From a bacterium (GTDB lineage: Bacteria > Actinomycetota > Acidimicrobiia > Spongiisociales > UBA11373): a stretch of 45,020 nt of DNA. This document shows, one piece after another, positions 15,181 to 23,136 of the stretch. The stretch covers positions 1 through 45,020 of the forward strand of contig JABMPV010000229.1 in NCBI GenBank assembly GCA_013202595.1. Reading direction: 5' to 3'. Positions within the stretch are counted from its first letter, which is position 1; every line of letters starts with the position of its first letter. Position numbers and translations under genes: made by a program. The notes under the pieces were generated by a model. That model made no database searches and had not been told where the DNA came from. It saw only the letters and a list, made by a program, of their open reading frames with translations.

Positions 15181-15993
15181 TCAGAGGCCGGTGGAGCGAT
15201 ACGAGCCCAGATAGTGGAGATCGGTGACCGTGGCCAGCGGCGGCTCAAAGACCGCGCGATGCCCCTCGGGACCGGGTGGATGCACGAGATCCACGAAGAA
15301 GCGGTACTGCCACGCGGCAAGGCCGGGACGTGACTCGATGCGGGTCAGATTGGCCCCCCGCAAGCCCAGTTCGCTCAAGGCCAGAGCCAGGGCACCGGGA
15401 CGATGGGCCGTCTGGAAGACCACGGAGGTCTTGTCGTCTGTGAGCCCAACCGCGGCATCGCCATGGCGCAGCACCACGAACCGCGTGGTGTTGTGCTCCC
15501 GGTCCACCACATCGGCCGCCAGCACCTCCAGCCCATGGGCGCGACCGGCGGCAGCGGGGGCGAGGGCGGCAACTGAGATATCGCCGTGGTCTGCGACCTC
15601 GCGAACCGCTCCCGCCGTGTCATGGGACGGATCGGGCTGCCAGCCGCGCTCGGCCAGAAAGCCCTCGGCCTGCGACAGTGCCTCGGGATGAGAGCGCACC
15701 CTCTCGATGTCGTCCAGAGTGGCGCCGGGCAGACCCAACAACGCGTGACGCACCTCGACCAGGTGCTCCGCGATGATGCAGGCACGGGCGCCGGCCAGCC
15801 TGTCGAGAACCGGTAGCACACTCCCCGTCGTGCTGTTCTCGATCGGCAAGACCAGGAAATCGACATCCCGGTTCTCCAGAGCAGCGAACGCCACGGCGAA
15901 GGAGCCGTACCCGACGGCCTCGGCCTCGGGCAGCACTTCGGCCGCCGCACCATGGCTGTAGGAATGTGCTTCGCCTTGATATCCCGCTCGCAT
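15181..15993 (-). CDS. pheA: Prephenate dehydratase
   Basis: 270 residues; turns prephenate into phenylpyruvate, the committed step to phenylalanine. The catalytic domain starts YQGEAHSYSHGAA and contains VLPIENSTTGSVLPVLD and the NTTRFVVL block with the catalytic Thr-Arg-Phe. A C-terminal ACT domain holds TAHRPGALALALSELGLRGANLTRIESRPG, so phenylalanine feedback is expected. No chorismate mutase domain is present, so it is the monofunctional type. The ATG at 15993 is chosen over upstream ones because a TACCGT box ends 7 nt before it and the protein then begins at the usual place. Confidence 0.95.
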   Translation of the reverse strand: MRAGYQGEAHSYSHGAAAEVLPEAEAVGYGSFAVAFAALENRDVDFLVLPIENSTTGSVLPVLDRLAGARACIIAEHLVEVRHALLGLPGATLDDIERVRSHPEALSQAEGFLAERGWQPDPSHDTAGAVREVADHGDISVAALAPAAAGRAHGLEVLAADVVDREHNTTRFVVLRHGDAAVGLTDDKTSVVFQTAHRPGALALALSELGLRGANLTRIESRPGLAAWQYRFFVDLVHPPGPEGHRAVFEPPLATVTDLHYLGSYRSTGL

Positions 15994-16000
15994 GGGCCGC

Positions 16001-16006
16001 ACGGTA
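16001..16006 (-). promoter_or_regulatory. -10 box of a leaderless gene
   Basis: TACCGT on the minus strand ends 7 nt before the pheA start at 15993. Confidence 0.6.
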
Positions 16007-16066
16007 CCCCAACCATCGGCAACCCGATTCACTCAAGAGGCACTACATCGCTCCGATGATCCATAA

Positions 16067-18646
16067 ATGGCATCCGACCCGGCCCGGACGGGCCTGCCCA
16101 TGAGGGCACGCCCGGTCGCGCCGCACATCGCAATGTGGACGCTCACTATCGTCATGTGGGCAGCCGCCGCCGTGTGGCTCCTCGGACTGCTCCCTCCCGG
16201 TGCCGTCATCGGCAGCCCACTCACGATTCCATGGTGGGGTCTCGCCATCGGATTCGGCGCGACCGAGATCCTCGTCATCAGGCTCCCCTTCGGCTCGGGA
16301 GAGCACTCGATGACCTTGTCCGAGGTCCCCCTCGTCCTGGGTCTCGTCTTCGCGACGCCACCTGCCCTGATAGCGGGGCGACTGGTCGGCTCGGCACTGG
16401 CTCTCGCCATGCACCGCCGGGTGCCCCTCCCGAAGCTCGCATCGGTGCTCGGCATCCTCGCCCTGCAGTCGGCGTTCGCAGTGACCATTCACAGAGCCGT
16501 CCTCGGAACCGACTCTGCCGTGGGCATCCGCGGAACGATCGCCGTCCTGGCCGCCATGGTGGTCGCGCAGGTGGTGACCGCGCTCCTCAGCGGAGTGAGC
16601 AGGGCGGCCGGCGGGCACATCACCGAGCCGCGTCGGGAGATCCGGGGAGCCGTGCTCGGCGCAGCAGTCGGTGTGGCGGCGACCACCTTCGCCCTCGTCG
16701 GAGTGATGGCGATCTGGAGCGACATAGCCGCAGTCGGAATCGTGGCAACTGCAGCCGTGATCGGATACCTGGGCCTCTGGGCCGTGGAGAGCCTCGGAGG
16801 CAGATACTCGGCCTTGCGGTCCGTCCACTCATTCACTCAGTCGGTCGACCCCGGCGGAGCGCATGTCGCAGAACAGATCCTTGCCGGCGTCATGGCGGAG
16901 ACCGGATCGCCGCGAGCCCTCCTCATCCTTCCCGGCGAGCGCGACCAGTTCGACCTCATGGTGGCCGACGAGTCCGGGTCGCGTCATCTCCCCATCGAGG
17001 CATCCGACGCAACGATCGTGATCTCCGCGACGGTGAGATCTCACCCCGATGCGGTCGCGGCCGGAGCAGTCACCCTCGACGCGCTCGGCCGGATGCTCGG
17101 TGACAGGCCTGTCGGAGCGGCGGTCGCCCCACTCGGCGCCGTCGGGTTCCCCGAAGGGGTCATCATCGCTGCCGGGCCGGATGTGACCCCAGGCTGGTCG
17201 CCCGAAGCGGCCGACATCGAAGTCCTCAGCGCCCTCTCCGGATACGCCGCTGCCACGCTCGAGCGCAACCGGTTGGTCGGGCGCCTCCAGAAGGAGATCT
17301 CGGTCCGAGAGCACGAGGCGCTCCACGACCCGCTCACCGGGCTCCCCAACCGCAACAGTTTCATCGCCAGGATCAGCGAGCGGCTGGACGCAGACACACC
17401 GGGCACTACCGCAGTGCTCATCCTCGATCTCGACCACTTCAAGGAAGTCAACGACACCCTGGGCCATGAGCACGGGGATCAACTCCTCTGCGAGATCGCC
17501 AATCGACTCGCCGAGACCGTGCGAGCCAGCGACTTCATCGCGAGGATCGGTGGCGACGAGTTCGGCGGCCTCATCGACATCAAGGCCGTCGCCGACACGA
17601 GTGTCGTGGCCTCCAGGATCGCCAACCTCCTCCGGAGCCCGTTTCAGCAGGCCGGCCTCCCGATCGACGTGACCGCATCCATCGGACTGGCCCTCGCTGA
17701 TGGATCGGCCAACGCCGAGACGCTGATCCAGCGCGCAGAGATCGCCATGTACGCAGCAAAGGCTGCCGGATCTGGCCATGAGGTCTACTCGCCGGATCTC
17801 GACGTCTACAGCCCCCGCCGGCTGGCGCTCGCCGGAGAGCTCCGCGGGGCCATCGATGCCGGCGAGATCCACGCCTACTACCAGCCGCAGATCTCGGTGC
17901 GAGATGGTGCGGTCGTCGGCGTCGAAGCGCTCGCTCGATGGATTCACCCGATGCGCGGCATCGTCGCCCCCGGAGAGTTCATACCCATCGCCGAGAAGAC
18001 GGGGCTCATCAAGCCGCTCACGGCCCAGATCATCGCCTTCGCAGTGCGCGACATCCGTCGCTGGACGGACAAGGGACGGCGACTCCGGGTGTCGGTGAAC
18101 GTCTCACCGCGCACGCTGCTCGATCCCAACTTCGTTCCGACCGTCACCACGGCGCTCGAGGAGGAAGGGTGTGATCCCACGCTCCTGTGGCTGGAGGTGA
18201 CCGAGGACACCCTCCTGCAGGACTCGGCCAAGGCCGCCGCCGCTCTGGAGCGGCTCGACGCTCTCGGAGTCGGCCTGTCGATCGACGACTTCGGGACCGG
18301 CTACTCGTCCCTCCAGTATCTCCGCGAGCTCCCTGTGGACGAAGTGAAGATCGACAGGACGTTCGTCACGGAGATGGACGAGGACGAGGGGCGGCGGGTC
18401 ATCGTCGCATCCACGATCGACCTCGGCCACAGGCTCGGTCTCCGGGTGGTGGCCGAGGGTGTCGAGCGCCAGTCGACCCTGGCGCTGCTCGACGAACTCA
18501 ATTGCGACCTCGCCCAGGGATTCCTGATCGGCCGACCGATGCCCGCTGCTGCGCTCGAAGAGTGGATCGCAGGCATCGAGGATCCTGAGCCGCGCGAAAC
18601 AGTGCGGTGGATCCACTCCAAGTCGGAACATCGGGCCAGCGGCTGA
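16067..18646 (+). CDS. Membrane GGDEF-EAL protein (c-di-GMP synthesis and breakdown)
   Basis: 859 residues. The first 240 hold about six to eight membrane segments, followed by a GAF-like region (about 262-395) and a short coiled linker. The GGDEF domain has DPLTGLPNRN, LDLDHFKEVND, RASD I-site (487-490) and intact GGDEF (495-499). The EAL domain has EALARW (620-625), NVSPRTL, EVTE, DDFGTGYSSL (Asp740, Asp741), KIDRTFV (Lys761), and EGVE (797-800). Both halves keep their catalytic residues, so the protein could make and degrade c-di-GMP, with one activity controlled by the membrane and GAF-like parts. No Shine-Dalgarno sequence precedes the ATG. Confidence 0.93.
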   Translation: MASDPARTGLPMRARPVAPHIAMWTLTIVMWAAAAVWLLGLLPPGAVIGSPLTIPWWGLAIGFGATEILVIRLPFGSGEHSMTLSEVPLVLGLVFATPPALIAGRLVGSALALAMHRRVPLPKLASVLGILALQSAFAVTIHRAVLGTDSAVGIRGTIAVLAAMVVAQVVTALLSGVSRAAGGHITEPRREIRGAVLGAAVGVAATTFALVGVMAIWSDIAAVGIVATAAVIGYLGLWAVESLGGRYSALRSVHSFTQSVDPGGAHVAEQILAGVMAETGSPRALLILPGERDQFDLMVADESGSRHLPIEASDATIVISATVRSHPDAVAAGAVTLDALGRMLGDRPVGAAVAPLGAVGFPEGVIIAAGPDVTPGWSPEAADIEVLSALSGYAAATLERNRLVGRLQKEISVREHEALHDPLTGLPNRNSFIARISERLDADTPGTTAVLILDLDHFKEVNDTLGHEHGDQLLCEIANRLAETVRASDFIARIGGDEFGGLIDIKAVADTSVVASRIANLLRSPFQQAGLPIDVTASIGLALADGSANAETLIQRAEIAMYAAKAAGSGHEVYSPDLDVYSPRRLALAGELRGAIDAGEIHAYYQPQISVRDGAVVGVEALARWIHPMRGIVAPGEFIPIAEKTGLIKPLTAQIIAFAVRDIRRWTDKGRRLRVSVNVSPRTLLDPNFVPTVTTALEEEGCDPTLLWLEVTEDTLLQDSAKAAAALERLDALGVGLSIDDFGTGYSSLQYLRELPVDEVKIDRTFVTEMDEDEGRRVIVASTIDLGHRLGLRVVAEGVERQSTLALLDELNCDLAQGFLIGRPMPAAALEEWIAGIEDPEPRETVRWIHSKSEHRASG

Positions 18647-18655
18647 CGGCTGCGG

Positions 18656-18892
18656 CTACGCGTCGGCCGGGGCGGGTCCGGCTTCATCGATGACTGCCCC
18701 GGCGGCAGAGGCCAGCGTCGTGGACACCACCACCCTCACCGAGTAGTCCGTGAAGAAGCCGGGATTGAGGCCACCTTCGTCGTCCGCCACGACCATCGCC
18801 GAGATCCCCTGCGATCCGAGGAGTGCGACGGTGATATCTGCTTCATCCCGCGACTCGAAGGTGGCAACGGTCGTGAGTCCTGGATCAGTCAT
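18656..18892 (-). CDS. Small DUF2007-like protein
   Basis: 78 residues: VATFESRDEADITVALLGSQGISAMVVADDEGG, then a beta segment and an Ala-rich tail. The alpha-beta pattern with ESRDEADI resembles the DUF2007/putative signal-transducing family of small ferredoxin-like folds. The ATG at 18892 overlaps the end of the YdcF-like gene by 8 bp and also has its own TACGCT box inside that gene. A longer upstream frame is a shadow. Function unknown. Confidence 0.7.
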   Translation of the reverse strand: MTDPGLTTVATFESRDEADITVALLGSQGISAMVVADDEGGLNPGFFTDYSVRVVVSTTLASAAGAVIDEAGPAPADA

Positions 18893-19415
18893 CTGCGGAG
18901 CGTATCGGAGATCGGGGCGGACGGGGTTTGCGCCCCACCAAATCGAGGAACAGGTCCTTGACGAACGCCGGCACCTCACGGGCGGCACCCAGCCACCACT
19001 TGATGGCAGACCCTGCGCCCCGTCCGCACCCCGACGACGTTGCGTCGAGTCCGGCCCGCCTCATGAGGTACGTCGCCCGCGGGAGGTGGTAGCTGTCACT
19101 GACGATCACGACGGTGGCGCCCGGGCTGAGTATCCCGGCGACCTCTGCGGCCTGCTCCCTGGTGTTGTGGGATCTCTCCTCGAGTGTGATCGACTCCTGC
19201 GGTACGCCCCGGCCGACCGCGATGCCGGCGATCACACTCGCCTCGGATACCAGCCCATCGCCCACCCCTCCGCACGCGATGAGCCCGGACCCGGCTGCAA
19301 GGCCTGCCCAGACCGCGGCTCCGTGTTCGGCCCTCCGCCGCAGGGCCGTGCTCGGGCGGCCGTCGGCCATCACCTGGGCTCCGAGGACTACCACCGTGAC
19401 GGTCAGATCGGTCAT
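18885..19415 (-). CDS. YdcF/SanA-like DUF218 protein
   Basis: 176 residues with the DUF218 pattern: VTVVVLGAQVMADGRPSTAL, LRRRAEHGAAVW, GLIACGGVGDG, SEASVIAGIAVGRGVPQESI, EERSHNTREQAAEVA, and VVIVSDSYHLPRATYLMRRAGL. The conserved Glu, Ser-x-Asn-Thr and Ser-x-x-His residues are all there. Family members affect cell-envelope integrity (ElyC, SanA), but the reaction is not known. No membrane anchor is visible in this version. Divergent from the sugar permease genes across a 328-bp gap. Confidence 0.85.
   Translation of the reverse strand: MTDLTVTVVVLGAQVMADGRPSTALRRRAEHGAAVWAGLAAGSGLIACGGVGDGLVSEASVIAGIAVGRGVPQESITLEERSHNTREQAAEVAGILSPGATVVIVSDSYHLPRATYLMRRAGLDATSSGCGRGAGSAIKWWLGAAREVPAFVKDLFLDLVGRKPRPPRSPIRSADD
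18899..18904 (-). promoter_or_regulatory. -10 box inside the YdcF-like gene
   Basis: TACGCT on the minus strand ends 6 nt before the ATG at 18892 and lies in the last codons of the upstream gene. Confidence 0.5.
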
Positions 19416-19743
19416 CGTCGACCATTCTGAAGCGTCCGACCGATCGGTGCCAATACAGCCGTGTGGTGTCGTAGCGGCGCCCCATGCCCGGTCCGCCGAC
19501 CCCGCAACCGCACTCTGGCCCGCCGAACAGCAGATCGCAGAGCGGTGCCCGGATCACCACCGGACATGACATGACCCCCGCCCGACGGTCGCGAATCGCA
19601 CGGGCAGACATGGCTGACCGACCCACCGGGGACCCGGCCCGCAGTTCATCCCGGGCCCTGCAGGGCCTCCTGGCGAGCCGACAAGGGGTCCCGCTAGAGT
19701 CCGACGCGACGACATCGGGCGGACACGGGAGCGCACAGCGCTG
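19416..19743. other. 328-bp divergent intergenic region upstream of the sugar permeases
   Basis: A TAGAGT at 19695-19700 could be a -10 box for the permease operon, giving a leader of about 37 nt. No clear -35 box or LacI-type palindrome is visible. An open frame (19484-19744) whose TGA overlaps the permease ATG is low in complexity and not convincing. No RNA gene was recognised. Confidence 0.4.
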
Positions 19744-21582
19744 ATGCGGTTCTTCAGGCGGCACGGGCCCGGCTGGTACCTCAAACTCTTCGGCCTCGCC
19801 CTGGTCGACGGCATCGTCGTCGCCGTCATTCCCTCGCTCCTCGAGCAAGGTGCCACCGTCGCCCTGGTATCGATGGTCCTGGCCACGGCAGGGATCAATT
19901 ACATCTTCTTCTCGGAGAGGGCATACCCGCTCCGCTGGCTGGTTCCCGGCCTGCTCTTCCTGTTCCTCTTCATGTTGTGGCCGATCGTCTACACGGTGGT
20001 CGTCGCCCTCACCAACTGGTCCACGGGCAACTTCATCACCCAACCCCAGGCTGTCGAGCAGATCACCACAAGCACCAGGTTCCTGGTCGAGTCCGATCGC
20101 TCTCCCATCGCCGACATGTTCTTCTTCAGCGACCCCGACCAGACGGATGAACTCGATCCGATGGCCGGCCTCTTCATGCTCCTGTCGACCGAGGAAGGCG
20201 ACCTCTACTACGGACCGCCCCGCCTCAGGGACGATCCGATCCCGGTGGAGAGCGTTCTCATCGACCTCGACACCCTCGATACGGTCGACGAGAACGAGGA
20301 CGGTGTGCCGGAGGTCATCGAGGGCCGGCCGAAGTTACGCCTCATCGACATCGGAACCATCACACCGGTGCTCGACCAGCTGACCATGGACATCCCCGAA
20401 CTCGGGCAGGCACGCGCCAGGACGTTCTCGTCAGCCGTCATCGCCGAGCAGCGCTTCTCCTACGACGCCGGCCGCGACGTACTGGTCGACGCGCTCGCAG
20501 GCGACATCTGCGAACCGGTCGAAGGATCCTTCTATTGCCCCGATGAGAGCGGCGAACTGCAACGGATCGATCCGGGGTGGCGTACCTTCATCGGCTTCGA
20601 CAACTTCATCGACATCGTCGGAGACTCCCGGGTCCGGGGGCCGTTCATGCGGATCTTCCTCTGGAACGTGATCTTCGCCGTGTCGGTCGTGATCATCCAG
20701 TTGATCATCGGCCTCGGGTTGGCGATGACCTTCGAGGACGACCGCATGAGGGGCAGGGGCTTCTACAGGTCGCTGCTGATCATCCCGTGGGCCGCTCCGG
20801 GTTTCATCGTGGTCATCGTCTGGCGAGGGTTACTCAACCCATCCTTCGGGCAGGTGAACAACGCCCTGGAGATGCGGTGGCTGGCCGACCTGTCCAACTC
20901 GACCTGGCCCAGGTGGATCGCCGCCGCGCTCCTCGCCGCCCTGATCTACTTCTTCGGGCGGATCGCCGCCAATGGCATCAGGGGCAAGCGGTGGGGTCCG
21001 GTGGTCGCGTCCTCGCTGGTCACCATCGGAACGGCCTGGATCCTCTGTAAGCTGCGCGGATCGGGCTTCGCCTACCGCGACGTGAACATCCCGTGGGTCC
21101 AGCCGCAGGGCGACTGGTTCTGGTCGAAGATCGCCATCATCTTCGTGACCGTCTGGCAGGGATTCCCCTACTTCTTCCTCATCTCGACCGGTGCCCTCCA
21201 GGCCATCCCCACGGAACTGAAGGAGGCGGCGCGGGTGGATGGGGCATCTCCTGCTCAGGTGTTCCGCAAGGTGACGTTCCCGCTCCTGATGGTCGGGATC
21301 GCCCCGCTGATCATCGCCTCGTTCGCCTTCAACTTCAACGCCTTCGTCAACATCTTCCTGCTCACCGCCGGCGGCCCCGCGGTGCAGGGATACTCGGTCC
21401 CCTTTGGCGAGACCGACATCCTGATCTCGTTCGTGTTCGACCTGGCGGTCCAGGGCGGCCGCGGTGGCCAGTTCGCGTTGGCGGCGGCATTCACCTTCTT
21501 CATCTTCTTCATCGTGGCCACGATCTCCGCCATCTCGTTCCGCTTCACGAAGCGACTGGAGACCATCTATGGCAACCTCTGA
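19744..21582 (+). CDS. MalF-type sugar ABC transporter permease with extra membrane insertion
   Basis: 612 residues against about 514 for E. coli MalF. Membrane segments lie near 15-55 and 66-90. A large extracytoplasmic loop (about 92-295) has a Cys pair (Cys256, Cys265) and an Asp-rich DENEDG site (183-188). The transport core holds RSLLIIPWAAPGFIVVIVWRG, the EAA loop ELKEAARVDGASPAQVF (about 491-507), and ASFAFNFNAFVNIFLLTAGG. Between LLNPSFGQVNNAL and the segment before the EAA loop sits an insertion (about 376-450) with two likely membrane helices, absent from MalF of E. coli. It likely imports maltose, maltodextrin or a similar glucoside. No binding protein or ATPase gene is adjacent. 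Confidence 0.88.
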   Translation: MRFFRRHGPGWYLKLFGLALVDGIVVAVIPSLLEQGATVALVSMVLATAGINYIFFSERAYPLRWLVPGLLFLFLFMLWPIVYTVVVALTNWSTGNFITQPQAVEQITTSTRFLVESDRSPIADMFFFSDPDQTDELDPMAGLFMLLSTEEGDLYYGPPRLRDDPIPVESVLIDLDTLDTVDENEDGVPEVIEGRPKLRLIDIGTITPVLDQLTMDIPELGQARARTFSSAVIAEQRFSYDAGRDVLVDALAGDICEPVEGSFYCPDESGELQRIDPGWRTFIGFDNFIDIVGDSRVRGPFMRIFLWNVIFAVSVVIIQLIIGLGLAMTFEDDRMRGRGFYRSLLIIPWAAPGFIVVIVWRGLLNPSFGQVNNALEMRWLADLSNSTWPRWIAAALLAALIYFFGRIAANGIRGKRWGPVVASSLVTIGTAWILCKLRGSGFAYRDVNIPWVQPQGDWFWSKIAIIFVTVWQGFPYFFLISTGALQAIPTELKEAARVDGASPAQVFRKVTFPLLMVGIAPLIIASFAFNFNAFVNIFLLTAGGPAVQGYSVPFGETDILISFVFDLAVQGGRGGQFALAAAFTFFIFFIVATISAISFRFTKRLETIYGNL

Positions 21583-22738
21583 TGCCCCGGTGACGGACGT
21601 CACCGACGGCGCACCCGGGGTGACCGGGGTGGTCAAGCGCAGACGCATGTCGAGTCGCAGGTACATGCGTGAGATCGGCTGGCGGCACATCGTCGCTGTG
21701 GCGGCGACCCTCTTCGCCCTCTATCCGATCCTCTGGATCATGTCCTCGTCGATCAACACGGTCGACACCCTGACGACGGTCAAGTTCATCCCGAGCGAGA
21801 CGACGTTCGAGAACTTCACCTCGCTGTTCGAGGGATGCTCGTGGAGCCTGGGAGTCCCGCCGTTCTCATGCGAGTCGACGACGCCGTTCCCCTCGTGGCT
21901 GTGGAACTCGGTGAAGATCGCCCTGATCGCCAGCGTCATCCAGCTGGCATTCTCGGCGCTCGCCGCCTACTCGTTCGCCAGGCTCCGCTGGGCGGGCCGC
22001 AGGGTCGGCCTGATCTCGATTCTCCTCATCCAGATGTTCCCCCAGTTCCTCGCCTTCGTGGCCATCTTCCTGCTCCTCGACACCCTCGAGGAGACCTTCG
22101 GTGAGTCGGTGCAACTGGATCTCTGGATGGTGGCCGTCGCGCTCGGACTGGTCGCCATTGCGCTGCTGGCCGCCGTCCTCCGCAAGGATGGTGAATGGAC
22201 CACCCAGGGGCGGAAACGGGTCTTCATATTCCTGGGGTTCGCCGCGGCGATCGCACTGTGGGCATTGATCAACCCCTCCTATGGCGTCACGGCCTTCCCC
22301 AAGATCGGCCTCGGCACCCACACCGGCCTGATCCTGGTCTACCTCGGTGGCGCCATCGGGGTGAACACATGGCTGATCAAAGGCTTCATGGATTCGATCC
22401 CGACGAGCCTCGACGAGGCGGCCAAGGTGGATGGAGCGACCGAGTGGGACGTCTTCTCGAAGATCGTCCTGCCCCTGACCAAGCCGATCCTGATCGTGAT
22501 CTTCATCCTGTCGTTCGTCGGCCTGTACAACGAGTTCATCCTCGCCGCCGTCCTCATCCAGGACGTCAACGAGTTCACCTACTCCACCGGCATGGCGCTG
22601 TTCGTCGAGAGCGAGTACACAGCCAAGTGGGGCCAGATGTCGGCAGCTGCCGTGATGGGCACCGTGCCGATCCTCGTGCTGTTCTGGTCGGTGCAGGACC
22701 GGATCGTTTCCGGCCTCCAGGGAGCAGTGAAGGGCTGA
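21569..22738 (+). CDS. MalG-type sugar ABC transporter permease with extra membrane insertion
   Basis: 389 residues against 296 for E. coli MalG. The ATG at 21569 overlaps malF by 14 bp. Core blocks: FALYPILWIMSSSIN, WNSVKIALIASVIQLAFSAL, QMFPQFLAFVAIFLLL, then after the insertion GLGTHTGLILVYLGG, and the EAA loop SLDEAAKVDGATEWDVF (about 280-296). FILSFVGLYNEFILAAVLI and a C-terminal GLQGAVKG complete the MalG match. The insertion (about 175-245) holds two hydrophobic segments around a charged RKDGEWTTQGRKR. It lies at the position corresponding to the insertion in the partner permease. It converges on the Fe-S operon. Confidence 0.9.
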   Translation: MATSDAPVTDVTDGAPGVTGVVKRRRMSSRRYMREIGWRHIVAVAATLFALYPILWIMSSSINTVDTLTTVKFIPSETTFENFTSLFEGCSWSLGVPPFSCESTTPFPSWLWNSVKIALIASVIQLAFSALAAYSFARLRWAGRRVGLISILLIQMFPQFLAFVAIFLLLDTLEETFGESVQLDLWMVAVALGLVAIALLAAVLRKDGEWTTQGRKRVFIFLGFAAAIALWALINPSYGVTAFPKIGLGTHTGLILVYLGGAIGVNTWLIKGFMDSIPTSLDEAAKVDGATEWDVFSKIVLPLTKPILIVIFILSFVGLYNEFILAAVLIQDVNEFTYSTGMALFVESEYTAKWGQMSAAAVMGTVPILVLFWSVQDRIVSGLQGAVKG

Positions 22739-22876
22739 TCTCGGTCGCCAGTTGTCCGTCGTCAGTCAGCGGCTCAAGCCTGAACCCGCACGCCGATCGA
22801 TTCCGGGCGGCATAAGAATGGGCAGAGGTCAGTTCCCGGACCTCGGGTGGGTCTCAGCTCCCGGGATCGGGAAAGC

Positions 22877-23083
22877 TCAGTTCCTGGACGGGTCGACTGC
22901 TGAGGAATGGGAGACGACCGCTATCTCGGCATCATCATCGAGGCCGGCGACCGGCACCTCGACCCTGCCGTCCTGGACGAGGTCGATGATCTCTTGCCAA
23001 TCGCGAGTCAGGGCGCACTTCCCACAGAAGAACGTCTCTGCCCGTTTGACGACGGCTGTCTCACCACAGCGGTTGCACTGCAT
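22877..23083 (-). CDS. Small zinc-ribbon protein beside the Fe-S oxidoreductase
   Basis: 68 residues from the ATG at 23083: MQCNRCGETAVV...ETFFCGKCALTRDWQEII, two CxxC knuckles of a zinc ribbon, then an acidic tail. A TTG at 23140 would add 19 residues and create a TTGA overlap with the upstream oxidoreductase gene. I cannot choose firmly, though other junctions in this window overlap in the same way. It lies directly downstream of the oxidoreductase on the same strand and is probably co-transcribed. A rubredoxin-like or regulatory role is possible, but there is no direct evidence. Confidence 0.7.
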   Translation of the reverse strand: MQCNRCGETAVVKRAETFFCGKCALTRDWQEIIDLVQDGRVEVPVAGLDDDAEIAVVSHSSAVDPSRN

Positions 23084-23136
23084 ACAGGCGTATCGGCGCG
23101 TCCCGGTGACCCCTTGAGCCTCGGCGGATGCGACCG

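Noticed and set aside
19484..19744. A small plus frame whose TGA overlaps the malF ATG
   Set aside because: The TGATG junction is attractive, but the protein is low-complexity and has no ribosome site or family.
22838..22876. A hairpin with AGCT...AGCT arms between malG and the zinc-ribbon gene
   Set aside because: Bulged and without a T tract, so too weak to call a terminator.
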